Part shown: piece after piece, positions 10,977 to 18,681 of the stretch
Layout: every line of letters starts with the position of its first letter
Numbering within the stretch: the first letter of the stretch is position 1
Assembly (NCBI RefSeq): GCF_003989515.1
Contig: NZ_RBLU01000011.1
Span: 1-51,197 of the forward strand
Source: Curtobacterium sp. HSID17257
Lineage (GTDB): Bacteria > Actinomycetota > Actinomycetes > Actinomycetales > Microbacteriaceae
Reading direction: 5' to 3'
DNA length: 51,197 nt
Program-made: the position numbers and the translations under genes
Notes under the pieces: model-generated
What the model saw: only the letters and a program-made list of their open reading frames with translations
Databases searched by the model: none
What the model was told of the DNA's origin: nothing

Positions 10977-12368
10977 TCAGGCGCGGGTCTGACCGCGGAA
11001 GTCGGCCGCAGCGGCGTCGAGCGCCTGCTTCGGGGAGATCTGGCCCTTGTAGGCCTTGATGAGGTAGCCGCTCAGGACGGTCTGCAGGATCGCGGCGTTC
11101 GCGCTCTGGTGCTGCGAGGGCACCTCGTCGATGACCGACTCGTAGACGCCGAACAGCTGCTGCCCGCCGAAGTACGGGTCGCTCAGCGCTGCGAGCCTCG
11201 GGTCGTCGTACACGGAGCGGAGCGTCGGCAGGTACCCGAGGTCCTCGTACCGCTTCACCTGCTGGTCGGGGTCGAGGTACGCGGCGAGCACGAGGTCGAT
11301 GCCGGCCTGCGTCAGCGGCTTGTCGCGGAGCACCGCGAAGCCCGTCCCGCCGCCGACGCTCGTCGTGCTCCCGCCGCCGGCGAACCGCGGCAGGTTGCGG
11401 ACCCGCCACTTGCCCTCCTGCTCAGGCACGTTCGGCTTGATGCCGTAGCTCGCGTACCAGGAGGGCATGTCGACCGCCAGGATCGTGCCGCCCTTGAGTC
11501 CGGACTGCAGGCTCGGTCCGTACATGTCGGCGACGGTGGCGATCGCGCCGGTCTGCACGCCGTCGACCAGGAACTGCAGGGTCCGCTCGGCCTCGGGCGT
11601 CTGGATCGCGATGTCGCCGGACTCGTCGTACAGGTCGCCGCCGCGCTGCAGCAGCAGGATCTGGTAGCTCTGCAGTGTGCCGCCGGGGTCGGTGACCGCG
11701 ACCGCGTGGAGCGAGACGCCCTTGCTCTTGTTGAGCTTCGCGCCGACCGCCATCGTCTCCTCCCACGTGGCCAGGTCGTCGGGGATCCCGAGCGCCCGGA
11801 ACTGGTCGGCACGGTGGTAGTAGACGCAGAGCGGGGTGTCCGAGTCGAGCGCGTACAGGCGCCCGTCCTTCGAGAACGGTGTCAGCCGCGCGCTGATCAG
11901 GTCGTCCCGCTTCGACGCGACCGACGACGACAGGTCGCTCAGCAGCTCCTTCGCGATGTCGCCGCGGAGCATCCGGCAGAACGCGCCGATCTCGAGACCG
12001 GCCACGTCCGGCGTCCCCGTCCCCGCGACCGCCTGTGCGATCAGCTTGGTCGGGATGTCCGCCGCCGCGATGGTGGTGATGTCGAGGGCGTAGTCGAACC
12101 GCGACTTCCGGTCGGCGACCGGGAGGGCCTCGGTGAAGAACTTCTCGTAGCCGGGGTCGTGCGTCCAGAAGGACAGGTCGGCCCTGCCCGAGCGGACGGC
12201 CGCGGTCGACTGCGGGGAGCAGGCGGCGAGCAGCCCGCTCAGTGCGAACGCGCCGCCGGCGGCGGCGCCCCAGCGGAGCAGGTCGCGCCGGCTGGGCGCT
12301 CGGTGGCCGTCGCGGCCGGGAGGCACGGCTCCCGTCGATCCGGGAGGTCGCGTTGGTACTGGGGTCAC
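10977..12368 (-). CDS. Sugar-binding lipoprotein of ABC importer
   Basis: A 463-residue extracytoplasmic solute-binding protein (SBP family 1). The N-terminus has a twin-arginine motif SRRDLL (residues 26-31), a hydrophobic stretch and the lipobox LLAAC with Cys50, so it is probably exported as a folded Tat lipoprotein. The mature part has the two-lobe SBP pattern, including LSFWTHDPGYEKFF at the start. The GTG start at 12368 has CAGGAG seven bases upstream. It is the first gene of the uptake operon, followed by two permeases and the GH42 enzyme. The ligand is likely a beta-galactoside or galacto-oligosaccharide, inferred from GH42. Confidence 0.9.
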   Translation of the reverse strand: MTPVPTRPPGSTGAVPPGRDGHRAPSRRDLLRWGAAAGGAFALSGLLAACSPQSTAAVRSGRADLSFWTHDPGYEKFFTEALPVADRKSRFDYALDITTIAAADIPTKLIAQAVAGTGTPDVAGLEIGAFCRMLRGDIAKELLSDLSSSVASKRDDLISARLTPFSKDGRLYALDSDTPLCVYYHRADQFRALGIPDDLATWEETMAVGAKLNKSKGVSLHAVAVTDPGGTLQSYQILLLQRGGDLYDESGDIAIQTPEAERTLQFLVDGVQTGAIATVADMYGPSLQSGLKGGTILAVDMPSWYASYGIKPNVPEQEGKWRVRNLPRFAGGGSTTSVGGGTGFAVLRDKPLTQAGIDLVLAAYLDPDQQVKRYEDLGYLPTLRSVYDDPRLAALSDPYFGGQQLFGVYESVIDEVPSQHQSANAAILQTVLSGYLIKAYKGQISPKQALDAAAADFRGQTRA

Positions 12369-12415
12369 GTGCTGACTCCTGACGTCGTCGTCGGGGTGAT
12401 CGGTGGGTTGGGTGG

Positions 12416-12436
12416 CGAGCGCTCGTGAGCGCTCAC
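12416..12436. promoter_or_regulatory. Twin LacI-type operator palindromes
   Basis: Two adjacent palindromes share the core GAGCGCTC: CGAGCGCTCG at 12416-12425 and GTGAGCGCTCAC at 12425-12436. Both have the central CG step usual for LacI-family operators. They lie 48-68 bp before the binding-protein start and 38 bp downstream of the LacI stop, so they are well placed to control the importer/GH42 operon. Confidence 0.7.
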
Positions 12437-12473
12437 TCGTCGGACCGACGCGAGTCGCGCCTCCCGGCCGGGT

Positions 12474-13535
12474 TCAGTCGGCGGGGCGGAGGTGACGGCG
12501 CTCGGCGGAGGGCGGCGCGCTGGTGGCGCGCGTGATGAGCTGGCCGGGGAGCATCCGGTGCCGCTCGGCGGGCGGGTGGCCGTCGAGGGTGCGGAAGAGG
12601 CGGTGCATCGCGAGACGGGTCGACTCGTCGAAGTCCTGGCGGATCGTGGTGAGGGGCGTCGGGAGGAAGGCGGCGATGGGCATGTCGTCGAAGCCGACGA
12701 TGCTGATGTCGCGTGGGACGGAGAGCCCGGCCTGCTGGATGGCGGACATGGCGCCGATCGCCATCTGGTCGTTCGCGACGAAGACCGCGGTGACGTCCGG
12801 CCGGGTGAGCAGCGAGCGCATCGCATCGTGGCCGCTCCGGGGAGACCAGTCCCCCTCGACGGGTGCGTGCTCGGCGACACCCGCGTCCTGCAGAGCGGCG
12901 CGCCAACCCTGCTCGCGGCGGACGCTCGACGTCCAGTTCGCCGGGCCGGCGATGTGCCAGACGGTCTCGTGACCGAGGGCGAGCAGGTGGTCGGTCGCTG
13001 CGAAGGCGGCACCGCTCTCGTCGAGACCGACGGCCAGGGTGTTCTCGCGGTCGGCGACGTCGGGCGGGCCGAGCGTCAGGACCGTGACGCTGGTCGGTAT
13101 GCGCAGCTGGTCCATCTGGTTCTCGACCGGCTCGGACAGGACGATCGCCTCGACGCCCTGTTCGACGAGGGAGTCGACCGCGGGCTGGAGCTCCTCGGCC
13201 GAGGCCGTCACCGTGCGGACGATCGACAGGGCGTAGCCGTTCGAACGGCAGGCCTGCTCGACGCCGGTGAGCATCGCGGTCGGGCCGTACAGGTCCGTGC
13301 CGATCGTGATGATGCCGACGCGTCGGGATCGCTGGGACTTGAGGGTCCGTGCGGCGGCGTTCGGGCGGAAGCCGAGCTCGGCGATGGCGGACTCGACCTT
13401 GGCGCGGACGGCCTCGGTGACGTGGGGTTCGCCGTTGACCACGCGCGAGACGGTCTTCTGCGACACCCCGGCGAGGGCGGCGACGTCGGTCATCGACGCT
13501 GGGCGGAGGCGGCGCACGGGGGCGGTGTCGCTCAT
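12474..13535 (-). CDS. LacI-family transcriptional regulator
   Basis: A 353-residue repressor. The helix-turn-helix is MTDVAALAGVSQKTVSRVVNG (about residues 15-34), followed by the hinge helix with LGFRPNAAARTLKSQRS and a periplasmic-binding-protein-like effector domain starting at VGIITIG and ending near TTIRQDF. The ATG at 13535 has GAAGGAG eight bases upstream. It is co-directional with and directly before the sugar importer/GH42 operon, so a galactoside-responsive repressor of that operon is the natural reading. The palindrome at 13605-13618 before its own start has a different half-site from the operators at 12416-12436. Confidence 0.9.
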   Translation of the reverse strand: MSDTAPVRRLRPASMTDVAALAGVSQKTVSRVVNGEPHVTEAVRAKVESAIAELGFRPNAAARTLKSQRSRRVGIITIGTDLYGPTAMLTGVEQACRSNGYALSIVRTVTASAEELQPAVDSLVEQGVEAIVLSEPVENQMDQLRIPTSVTVLTLGPPDVADRENTLAVGLDESGAAFAATDHLLALGHETVWHIAGPANWTSSVRREQGWRAALQDAGVAEHAPVEGDWSPRSGHDAMRSLLTRPDVTAVFVANDQMAIGAMSAIQQAGLSVPRDISIVGFDDMPIAAFLPTPLTTIRQDFDESTRLAMHRLFRTLDGHPPAERHRMLPGQLITRATSAPPSAERRHLRPAD

Positions 13536-13604
13536 GGGCCAGCTCCTTCGCTGCGTCGGGTGGTCACCCGTCGAGCGGGCGTGGGAGCAAGACAACCACG
13601 GCGA

Positions 13605-13618
13605 TGACTACGTAGTCA
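13605..13618. promoter_or_regulatory. 14-bp palindrome upstream of lacI-type gene
   Basis: TGACTACGTAGTCA is a perfect palindrome with a central CG, 70-83 bp before the LacI-family start. It is a likely operator, either for autoregulation or for a second LacI-type protein. On the minus strand TTGACT, which overlaps the palindrome, could serve as a -35 element. Confidence 0.55.
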
Positions 13619-13687
13619 AGACCCGACCGGACCTCGCCGCCCAGGGTGTGGGCCGTGCGGCGCACTGCACGCGGCGGCCGCGTCCGG

Positions 13688-14629
13688 TCACCCCAGCAGC
13701 TCGACCCCGTAGCTCACGACGACCGCCCGCAACTCCTCCAGGTACGTCTGCGCCTGCTCCGTCAGGGGCACTGACGAGTGCGCGATCCACCCGATCTCGA
13801 TGCGCTCGTCGACGTCGAGCGGGATGGCGAGGATCTCCGGGTCGAGGTCGTCACTGATGAGCCCGGTCGAGATCGTGTACCCGCCGAGCCCGATCATGAG
13901 GTTGAAGATCGTCGCCCGGTCCGACACCCGGATCTCCCGCTTGCTCGACATCGTCGACAGGATCTCCTCGGCCAGGTAGAAGGAGTTGTTCGCGCCCTGG
14001 TCGAACGTCAGGCGCGGCAGCTCGGCGAGGTCGTCGAGCGTCGCCCGCTCCTGCGTCGCCAGCGGGTTCCGTCGGGCGACGAAGACGTGCGGCTGCGCGA
14101 CGAACAGCGGCGTGAACACGACCCCGGCGTCCCGCATCAGCTTGCCGAGGACCTGTCGGTTGAAGTCGTTGCGGTAGAGGATGCCGAGCTCGCTCCGCAG
14201 CGTCCGGACGTCCTCGATGATGTCCCACGTGCGGGTCTCGCGCAGCGAGAACTCGTACTGGTCGGCGTCCGCGCCCTCGACCATCCGGACGAAGGCTTCG
14301 ACCGCGAACGAGTAGTGCTGCGCCGACACCCCGAGCAGCCGGCGCGAGACCTGACGCCCGACGTACCGCTGCTCGAGCAACGACACCTGCTCGACCACCT
14401 GCCGGGCGTACCCGAGGAACTCGACGCCGTCGACGGTGAGCACGACCCCACGCGCAGAACGGGTGAAGAGCGGCCGGCCGATGCGCGCCTCCAGGTCCTT
14501 CATCGCAGCCGACATGGTCGGCTGCGAGACGTAGAGCAGGTCTGCGGCCGCGCTGATCGATCCTTCGGAGGCAACCTCGATGAAGTACCGCAGCTGCTGC
14601 AGGGTGATGTCGTTCGACACGCGAGCCAT
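13688..14629 (-). CDS. LysR-family regulator of mesX-mesD
   Basis: A 313-residue LysR-type regulator. The winged helix-turn-helix is at residues about 8-65 (LQQLRYFIEVASEGSISAAA, then LYVSQPTMSAAMKDLEARIG). The effector domain occupies about residues 95-305. It is divergent from mesX, and by its position should control the methionine synthase pair, playing the role MetR plays for metE. The ATG at 14629 has TAGCCT at 14636-14641 exactly six bases upstream, so it may be leaderless. That -10 overlaps the inverted repeat at 14638-14655, implying autoregulation. Confidence 0.88.
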   Translation of the reverse strand: MARVSNDITLQQLRYFIEVASEGSISAAADLLYVSQPTMSAAMKDLEARIGRPLFTRSARGVVLTVDGVEFLGYARQVVEQVSLLEQRYVGRQVSRRLLGVSAQHYSFAVEAFVRMVEGADADQYEFSLRETRTWDIIEDVRTLRSELGILYRNDFNRQVLGKLMRDAGVVFTPLFVAQPHVFVARRNPLATQERATLDDLAELPRLTFDQGANNSFYLAEEILSTMSSKREIRVSDRATIFNLMIGLGGYTISTGLISDDLDPEILAIPLDVDERIEIGWIAHSSVPLTEQAQTYLEELRAVVVSYGVELLG

Positions 14630-14635
14630 AGGAAC

Positions 14636-14668
14636 AGGCTATGCGACCGTATAGCGTCTCGGTATTAC
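14636..14668. promoter_or_regulatory. LysR-type binding site and divergent promoters
   Basis: GCTAT at 14638-14642 and ATAGC at 14651-14655 form an inverted repeat with an 8-nt spacer, a shape usual for LysR sites. It overlaps the minus-strand -10 TAGCCT of the LysR gene. On the plus strand TATTAC at 14663-14668 is a possible -10 for mesX. Confidence 0.55.
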
Positions 14669-14748
14669 CTGATGACCCGCGCCTCCCGTCATGATCGGAG
14701 GACTCATCCCACAGTGCCCGCGGGCGCTCGACGACCGGACTGCGGACC

Positions 14749-15753
14749 ATGACGAACGACATCACCTTCAGCATCAGCAGGACACGCTTCGACGAGGACT
14801 ACTCGCCCGCCGAGAGCTCCCGTCTGACGACGAACTTCGCGAACCTGGCCCGCGGTGCGCACCGCCAGCAGAACCTCCGCAACGCCCTCGCGCTCATCGA
14901 CGCGCGGTGCAACGACCTCGCCGTGGACCCGGACGGTGACCGCTACCGGATCGAACTCGACATCGTGTCGGTCACGATGCAGTTCGAGGACGGCGGACAG
15001 GTCGAGCGCTTCCCCCTGATCGAGGTGCTCGACGTGACGATCGTCGACCAGCACTCCGGCGAGCGCCACCAGGGCATCGTCGGCAACAACTTCTCGTCGT
15101 ACCTCCGCGACCACGACTTCGCCGTCCGCCTGCCGTCGGCGCCCTCGATCCCCACCGACTTCGGGCAGCTGCACGGGCAGCTCTTCCAGCACTTCCTGCG
15201 GTCCGACGCCTTCCGGGCGGAGTTCGACGCGGAGCCGGTCGTCTGCATCAGCGTCTCGACGAGCCAGACCTACCGGCAGACCGGCTTCGTCCACCCCGCC
15301 CTCGGCGCGGAGTACGAGCACGAGCACTCGTCGCTCACCGACGACTACTTCGGCCGGATGGGCATGCAGGTCCGGTACTTCATGCCGCCGGGATCGAAGG
15401 CACCGCTCGCCTTCTACTCGCCCGGCGACGTCGTCAGCGACTACTCGGACCTCCAGCTCATCGGCACGATCGCCACCATGGAGACGTTCCAGAAGATCTA
15501 CCGCCCGGAGATCTACAACGCGAACGAGACCGCTCCGAGCGCCTTCCGCCCGACGCTCGACCACGACGACTGGACGTCGACCGGCATCGCCTACGACCGC
15601 GAGGAACGCAGCCGGCTCGGCGTCACGCAGGGCCGGTGGACCGAGGAGCACCTCGTCACACCGCACCGCGACTTCCTCGACCGCTGGCTCGCCGAGCAGA
15701 CCGCACACGCCGGCCAGGCTCTTCCCGCCGCCCCCGCCGCCCTCGCCCACTGA
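14749..15753 (+). CDS. mesX: MesX (DUF1852), partner of MesD methionine synthase
   Basis: A 334-residue protein recognisable as DUF1852 by its N-terminal FSISRTRFDEDYSP, the GIVGNNFSSYLRDHDFAVRLPS region and the C-terminal HLVTPHRDFLDRWL. DUF1852 proteins (MesX) are needed for activity of the MesD family of folate-independent methionine synthases in aerobic bacteria, with an oxygen-dependent step. Here the gene lies 20 bp upstream of mesD, matching that partnership. The biochemical role of MesX itself is not visible from the sequence. The ATG at 14749 has no clear ribosome binding site. A divergent LysR regulator lies upstream. Confidence 0.9.
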   Translation: MTNDITFSISRTRFDEDYSPAESSRLTTNFANLARGAHRQQNLRNALALIDARCNDLAVDPDGDRYRIELDIVSVTMQFEDGGQVERFPLIEVLDVTIVDQHSGERHQGIVGNNFSSYLRDHDFAVRLPSAPSIPTDFGQLHGQLFQHFLRSDAFRAEFDAEPVVCISVSTSQTYRQTGFVHPALGAEYEHEHSSLTDDYFGRMGMQVRYFMPPGSKAPLAFYSPGDVVSDYSDLQLIGTIATMETFQKIYRPEIYNANETAPSAFRPTLDHDDWTSTGIAYDREERSRLGVTQGRWTEEHLVTPHRDFLDRWLAEQTAHAGQALPAAPAALAH

Positions 15754-15773
15754 CCGACTGGATCTCCACGCGC

Positions 15774-16823
15774 ATGAGCACGCTCCTCCCCACCTCGATC
15801 GTCGGCAGCCTGCCGAAGCCCTCCTGGCTCGCCGAGCCCGAGCGACTGTGGTCTCCCTGGCTGCTCGAGGGTGACGCCCTCCTCGAGGGCAAGCAGGACG
15901 CGCTCCGCTCCGCCGTCCACGAGCAGGAGCGGAACGGCATCGACATCGTCAGCGACGGCGAGCAGACCCGCCAGCACTTCGTCACCACCTTCATCGAGCA
16001 CCTCGACGGCATCGACCAGGAGCGCAAGGAGACCGTGCGCATCCGCGACCGCTACGACGCCGCGGTGCCGACGGTCGTCGGCGCGGTGAGCCGCCGGAAG
16101 CCGGTCTTCGTCGACGACGCTGCATTCCTGAGGGCTCAGACCGATCGCCCCATCAAGTGGGCGCTTCCCGGCCCGATGACCATGATCGACACCCTCTCCG
16201 ACCAGCACTACAAGAGCCGCGAGAAGCTGGCGTGGGAGTTCGCCACGATCCTCAACCAGGAGGCACTCGAGCTCCAGGACGCCGGTGTCGACGTGATCCA
16301 GTTCGACGAGCCGGCCTTCACCGTGTTCCACGACGAGGTGCAGGACTGGGGCGTCGCCGCGCTCGAGCGCGCCACCGAGGGTCTGCGCGTCGAGACCGCC
16401 GTGCACATCTGCTACGGCTACGGCATCGAGGCGAACAACAGGTGGAAGGAGACCCTCGGCGCCGAGTGGCGGCAGTACGAACAGTCCTTCCCGCTCCTGC
16501 AGCAGTCCTCGATCGACATCGTCTCCCTCGAGTGCATCCACTCACACGTCCCGCTCGAACTCGTCGAGCTCATCCGCGGCAAGAAGGTCATGCTCGGCGC
16601 GATCGACGTCGCCACCGAGCAGGTCGAGACGCCCGAGGAGGTCGCCGCGGTCCTCCGCCGGGCCCTCGACCACGTCGATGCCGACAAGCTCATCCCGAGC
16701 ACCAACTGCGGCATGGCGCCGCTGGCGCGCGGGGCGGCCCTGCAGAAGCTCGGTGCGCTGTCCGCCGGCGCGGACATCGTGCGGGCCGAGCTCGCGAACG
16801 TCGCGGTACCGGCAGCGCGGTAG
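15774..16823 (+). CDS. mesD: MesD, core-type methionine synthase
   Basis: A 349-residue protein equal to the C-terminal catalytic barrel of MetE without the N-terminal domain that binds methyl-tetrahydrofolate. Zinc ligands are visible: His211 and Cys213 in AVHICYGYG, Glu253 in SLECIHSH and Cys312 in STNCGMAP. It should methylate homocysteine to methionine using a donor other than methyl-THF, with MesX as partner. The ATG at 15774 gives MSTLLPTSIVGSLPKP, the usual barrel start. The last 15 codons and the following terminator are duplicated about 1.2 kb downstream (17983-18111). Confidence 0.9.
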   Translation: MSTLLPTSIVGSLPKPSWLAEPERLWSPWLLEGDALLEGKQDALRSAVHEQERNGIDIVSDGEQTRQHFVTTFIEHLDGIDQERKETVRIRDRYDAAVPTVVGAVSRRKPVFVDDAAFLRAQTDRPIKWALPGPMTMIDTLSDQHYKSREKLAWEFATILNQEALELQDAGVDVIQFDEPAFTVFHDEVQDWGVAALERATEGLRVETAVHICYGYGIEANNRWKETLGAEWRQYEQSFPLLQQSSIDIVSLECIHSHVPLELVELIRGKKVMLGAIDVATEQVETPEEVAAVLRRALDHVDADKLIPSTNCGMAPLARGAALQKLGALSAGADIVRAELANVAVPAAR

Positions 16824-16920
16824 TCCCCCTGCTCCGCAGGACGGCTCGCCCCAGCAACGGGGCGAGCCGACCGCCGTGTCCCCGCCTGCGCTGGTCTCGA
16901 TCCGGCCTGGAGGCAGGGGT
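16779..16920. repeat. Direct repeat copy A (3' end of mesD plus terminator)
   Basis: This stretch recurs at 17983-18111 with roughly 80-85% identity by eye. It covers the last codons of mesD (VRAELANVAVP...), its stop codon, the hairpin and the following CCGGCCTGGAGGC motif. See copy B. Confidence 0.85.
16842..16869 (+). terminator. mesXD terminator hairpin
   Basis: Perfect 11-bp arms (CGGCTCGCCCC at 16842-16852, GGGGCGAGCCG at 16859-16869) with loop AGCAAC, 18 bp after the mesD stop. There is no U tract. Confidence 0.75.
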
Positions 16921-17022
16921 CGCTCCTGGCGGGTCGGTCACATGTGTAGGCACCTGCGCGTCGGCGCAGGGCTGGCCGCCAGTCAGCTCGAGTTGGTCAC
17001 CTCCTGACCGCCGCGGCTCATC

Positions 17023-17862
17023 TCATCGAAGTCGCTCGCCACGCCCTGCGAGCTCCCGTTCGATGACGGCTGAGGCGATGCGGTCCGGAGTGAAGAGCCG
17101 CTGCGCCAAGGCATGTACGACCGCCGTCACGCCACCCGCAGACACGATGGCAGCACCTGCAGCACGTACCTGTCCGTTGATCCAGACCGTCGCCTCCCGT
17201 CGTTGCCAAGCAACCGTCCGCGCCGGGTCGTCCAGGTCTCCCAGAGTCCAGTCCGCATATCGGCAGAGGTCCTCGAACGTCGACCAGATGCCCCCTGCAG
17301 CTGCATAGGGCGACCCGACCATCCTCCACGGCTCGACGGGCCGACCAAGCCTCCGCGGCACGACCCTCGCAGTCTCCAGCGGAGCTGTCGTGGCCGTGGT
17401 GATCCCCGCTGGCTCGAGGACGAGCTTCCGCACCGTACGGAACCAGTTGCCGTCGACGTCGTCGAGCAACTCGCCGAGCAGGGCGTAGCCGAGGTTCGAG
17501 TACGCGAACAGTCCGCGATCCCCGCTCCGAACGACGCTGTCCGGATCCAGAGGGGCTCCGACCGTCGGGAGGTACGGATCACGGAACGGCACCAGTCCCA
17601 TCCCGAAGTGCAGGCGAGGGAGTCCCGAGGTGTGCTCGATCAGGTCCTGGACGGTGAAGTCAGCACCCGGGAACCGGGGCGCGAACTGACGGACCTCGCG
17701 ATCAAGCGGAAGCACCATCGTTGCGGCTGTCCCTACGGGTCCCTTGGTGATGCTTCCCCACTCGACCAGAGCAGCCCTCGCGTACGGCCCGCTGGCGGGA
17801 CGCACAGGCCGCCAGCCACGCTCGTCGCGGATGCTCGCCCGCCAGTGTCGCCGTGCTCTCAA
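17023..17862 (-). CDS. Serine hydrolase (class C beta-lactamase-like), probably degenerate
   Basis: A 279-residue relative of class C beta-lactamase/D-Ala-D-Ala carboxypeptidase-type hydrolases. The SxxK motif is SITK in EWGSITKG, and the YxN motif is YSN in FAYSNLGYALLGELL. The third family motif (H/K-T/S-G) is not seen. The segment between SITK and the LDREV strand is shorter than normal and the N-terminal strands are nearly absent, so the fold is probably incomplete. The TTG start at 17862 has GAAGGAG nine bases upstream. The gene sits between two copies of the mesD 3' end, so it arrived with, or was trapped by, that duplication. Function is probably lost, though the open frame is intact. 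Confidence 0.6.
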   Translation of the reverse strand: MRARRHWRASIRDERGWRPVRPASGPYARAALVEWGSITKGPVGTAATMVLPLDREVRQFAPRFPGADFTVQDLIEHTSGLPRLHFGMGLVPFRDPYLPTVGAPLDPDSVVRSGDRGLFAYSNLGYALLGELLDDVDGNWFRTVRKLVLEPAGITTATTAPLETARVVPRRLGRPVEPWRMVGSPYAAAGGIWSTFEDLCRYADWTLGDLDDPARTVAWQRREATVWINGQVRAAGAAIVSAGGVTAVVHALAQRLFTPDRIASAVIERELAGRGERLR

Positions 17863-17982
17863 CAGGTCTTTCTCCTTCCAGAGCAGCTTGCAACCTCGGC
17901 GTCGGCCCGATCACTCGGTGGGCGGCCCTGGTCGAGTGGTCAGCGTTGCCGGACGGGATCGCTCCAACACGGGAACGGCTTT

Positions 17983-18111
17983 GTGCGCGCCGAGCTCGCG
18001 AACGTTGCCGTGCCGGTGAGGCGGTAGCCCTCGCTCTGCAGGACGCCTCGCCTCGGCAACGGGGCGAGCCGTCCGTCAGGTGCCCAGCTCGGTCCGGCTT
18101 GGAGGCGCGGG
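17983..18111. repeat. Direct repeat copy B, orphan 3' end of mesD
   Basis: A partial second copy of the mesD 3' end: it encodes VRAELANVAVPVRR and a stop, then a weaker version of the same hairpin and GTCCGGCTTGGAGGC. No mesD body precedes it. With copy A at 16779-16920 it brackets the degenerate serine hydrolase gene. The stretch from 17863 to 18137 has no other gene that I can see. Confidence 0.85.
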
Positions 18112-18137
18112 TTGATCGGGCGATCAGGTCGCCGTCG

Positions 18138-18635
18138 TCATTCCTGGCCTTCGAGGCTCATCTTGTCGAAGTCACCCGGGACGCAAAGCGAGCTGCCGTC
18201 GATCGTGTACCCGCGGGGATCCGCGCGGAAGTCGGACGACTCCACCGGGCCACCCCTGCCTCGAACGCCGAGGATGGGGTCCTCGCCGCCGGTCTGGTAC
18301 CGCTCCGTTGTGACCCCGAGCTCCTTCCAGTGCCGCTCCACCGCCTCGACGTCGGCCTTCGGGTCAGCGCTCGCTGAGCGAACCTTGGCGTAGACGTACT
18401 GCACGCCCCCTTGTCCCAGGCCGACACCACACTTCCCGAGCCCGGGGCCCTCACCGATCTCCCAGCCGTCCCCCACCACGTCGGTCGATCCCTCGACGAA
18501 CGTCACGATGGACTGCTTTGCTTCTTTCGTGTTCATGCCAGACCTTTCGGTGCAACCAGTGAGAACGGTGACGGCGAGCAGCACTGCCCCGACCGACCTG
18601 ACGACGGAGACGGTCTGCCGCCTACTTGACCTCAT
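18138..18635 (-). CDS. Putative lipoprotein, cassette family member 1
   Basis: A 165-residue secreted lipoprotein: a basic N-terminus, a hydrophobic segment at residues 11-26 and the lipobox VLTGC. The mature part is unknown in function, with two or more Cys (GLGKCGVGL, SSLCVPGD). Its C-terminal half is clearly related to the frameshifted lipoprotein at 20011-20551, sharing VER.WK..G.TTER, GG.DP.LGVRG.GGP, the DF.AD.RGY pattern and a Cys. The ATG at 18635 has GGAAGGA a suitable distance upstream. It starts 46 bases after the stop of the truncated hydrolase on the same strand, so the two look like a hydrolase-lipoprotein cassette. Confidence 0.72.
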   Translation of the reverse strand: MRSSRRQTVSVVRSVGAVLLAVTVLTGCTERSGMNTKEAKQSIVTFVEGSTDVVGDGWEIGEGPGLGKCGVGLGQGGVQYVYAKVRSASADPKADVEAVERHWKELGVTTERYQTGGEDPILGVRGRGGPVESSDFRADPRGYTIDGSSLCVPGDFDKMSLEGQE

Positions 18636-18681
18636 TCGAGAGTTCCTTCCGCATCAGTTCGCTTCTGCGACATCGGGGGAA

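Noticed and set aside
16870-18137. Insertion sequence with the mesD repeats as its ends
   Set aside because: The repeats are direct, over 100 bp and diverged, and the interval encodes no transposase; it does not look like an IS.
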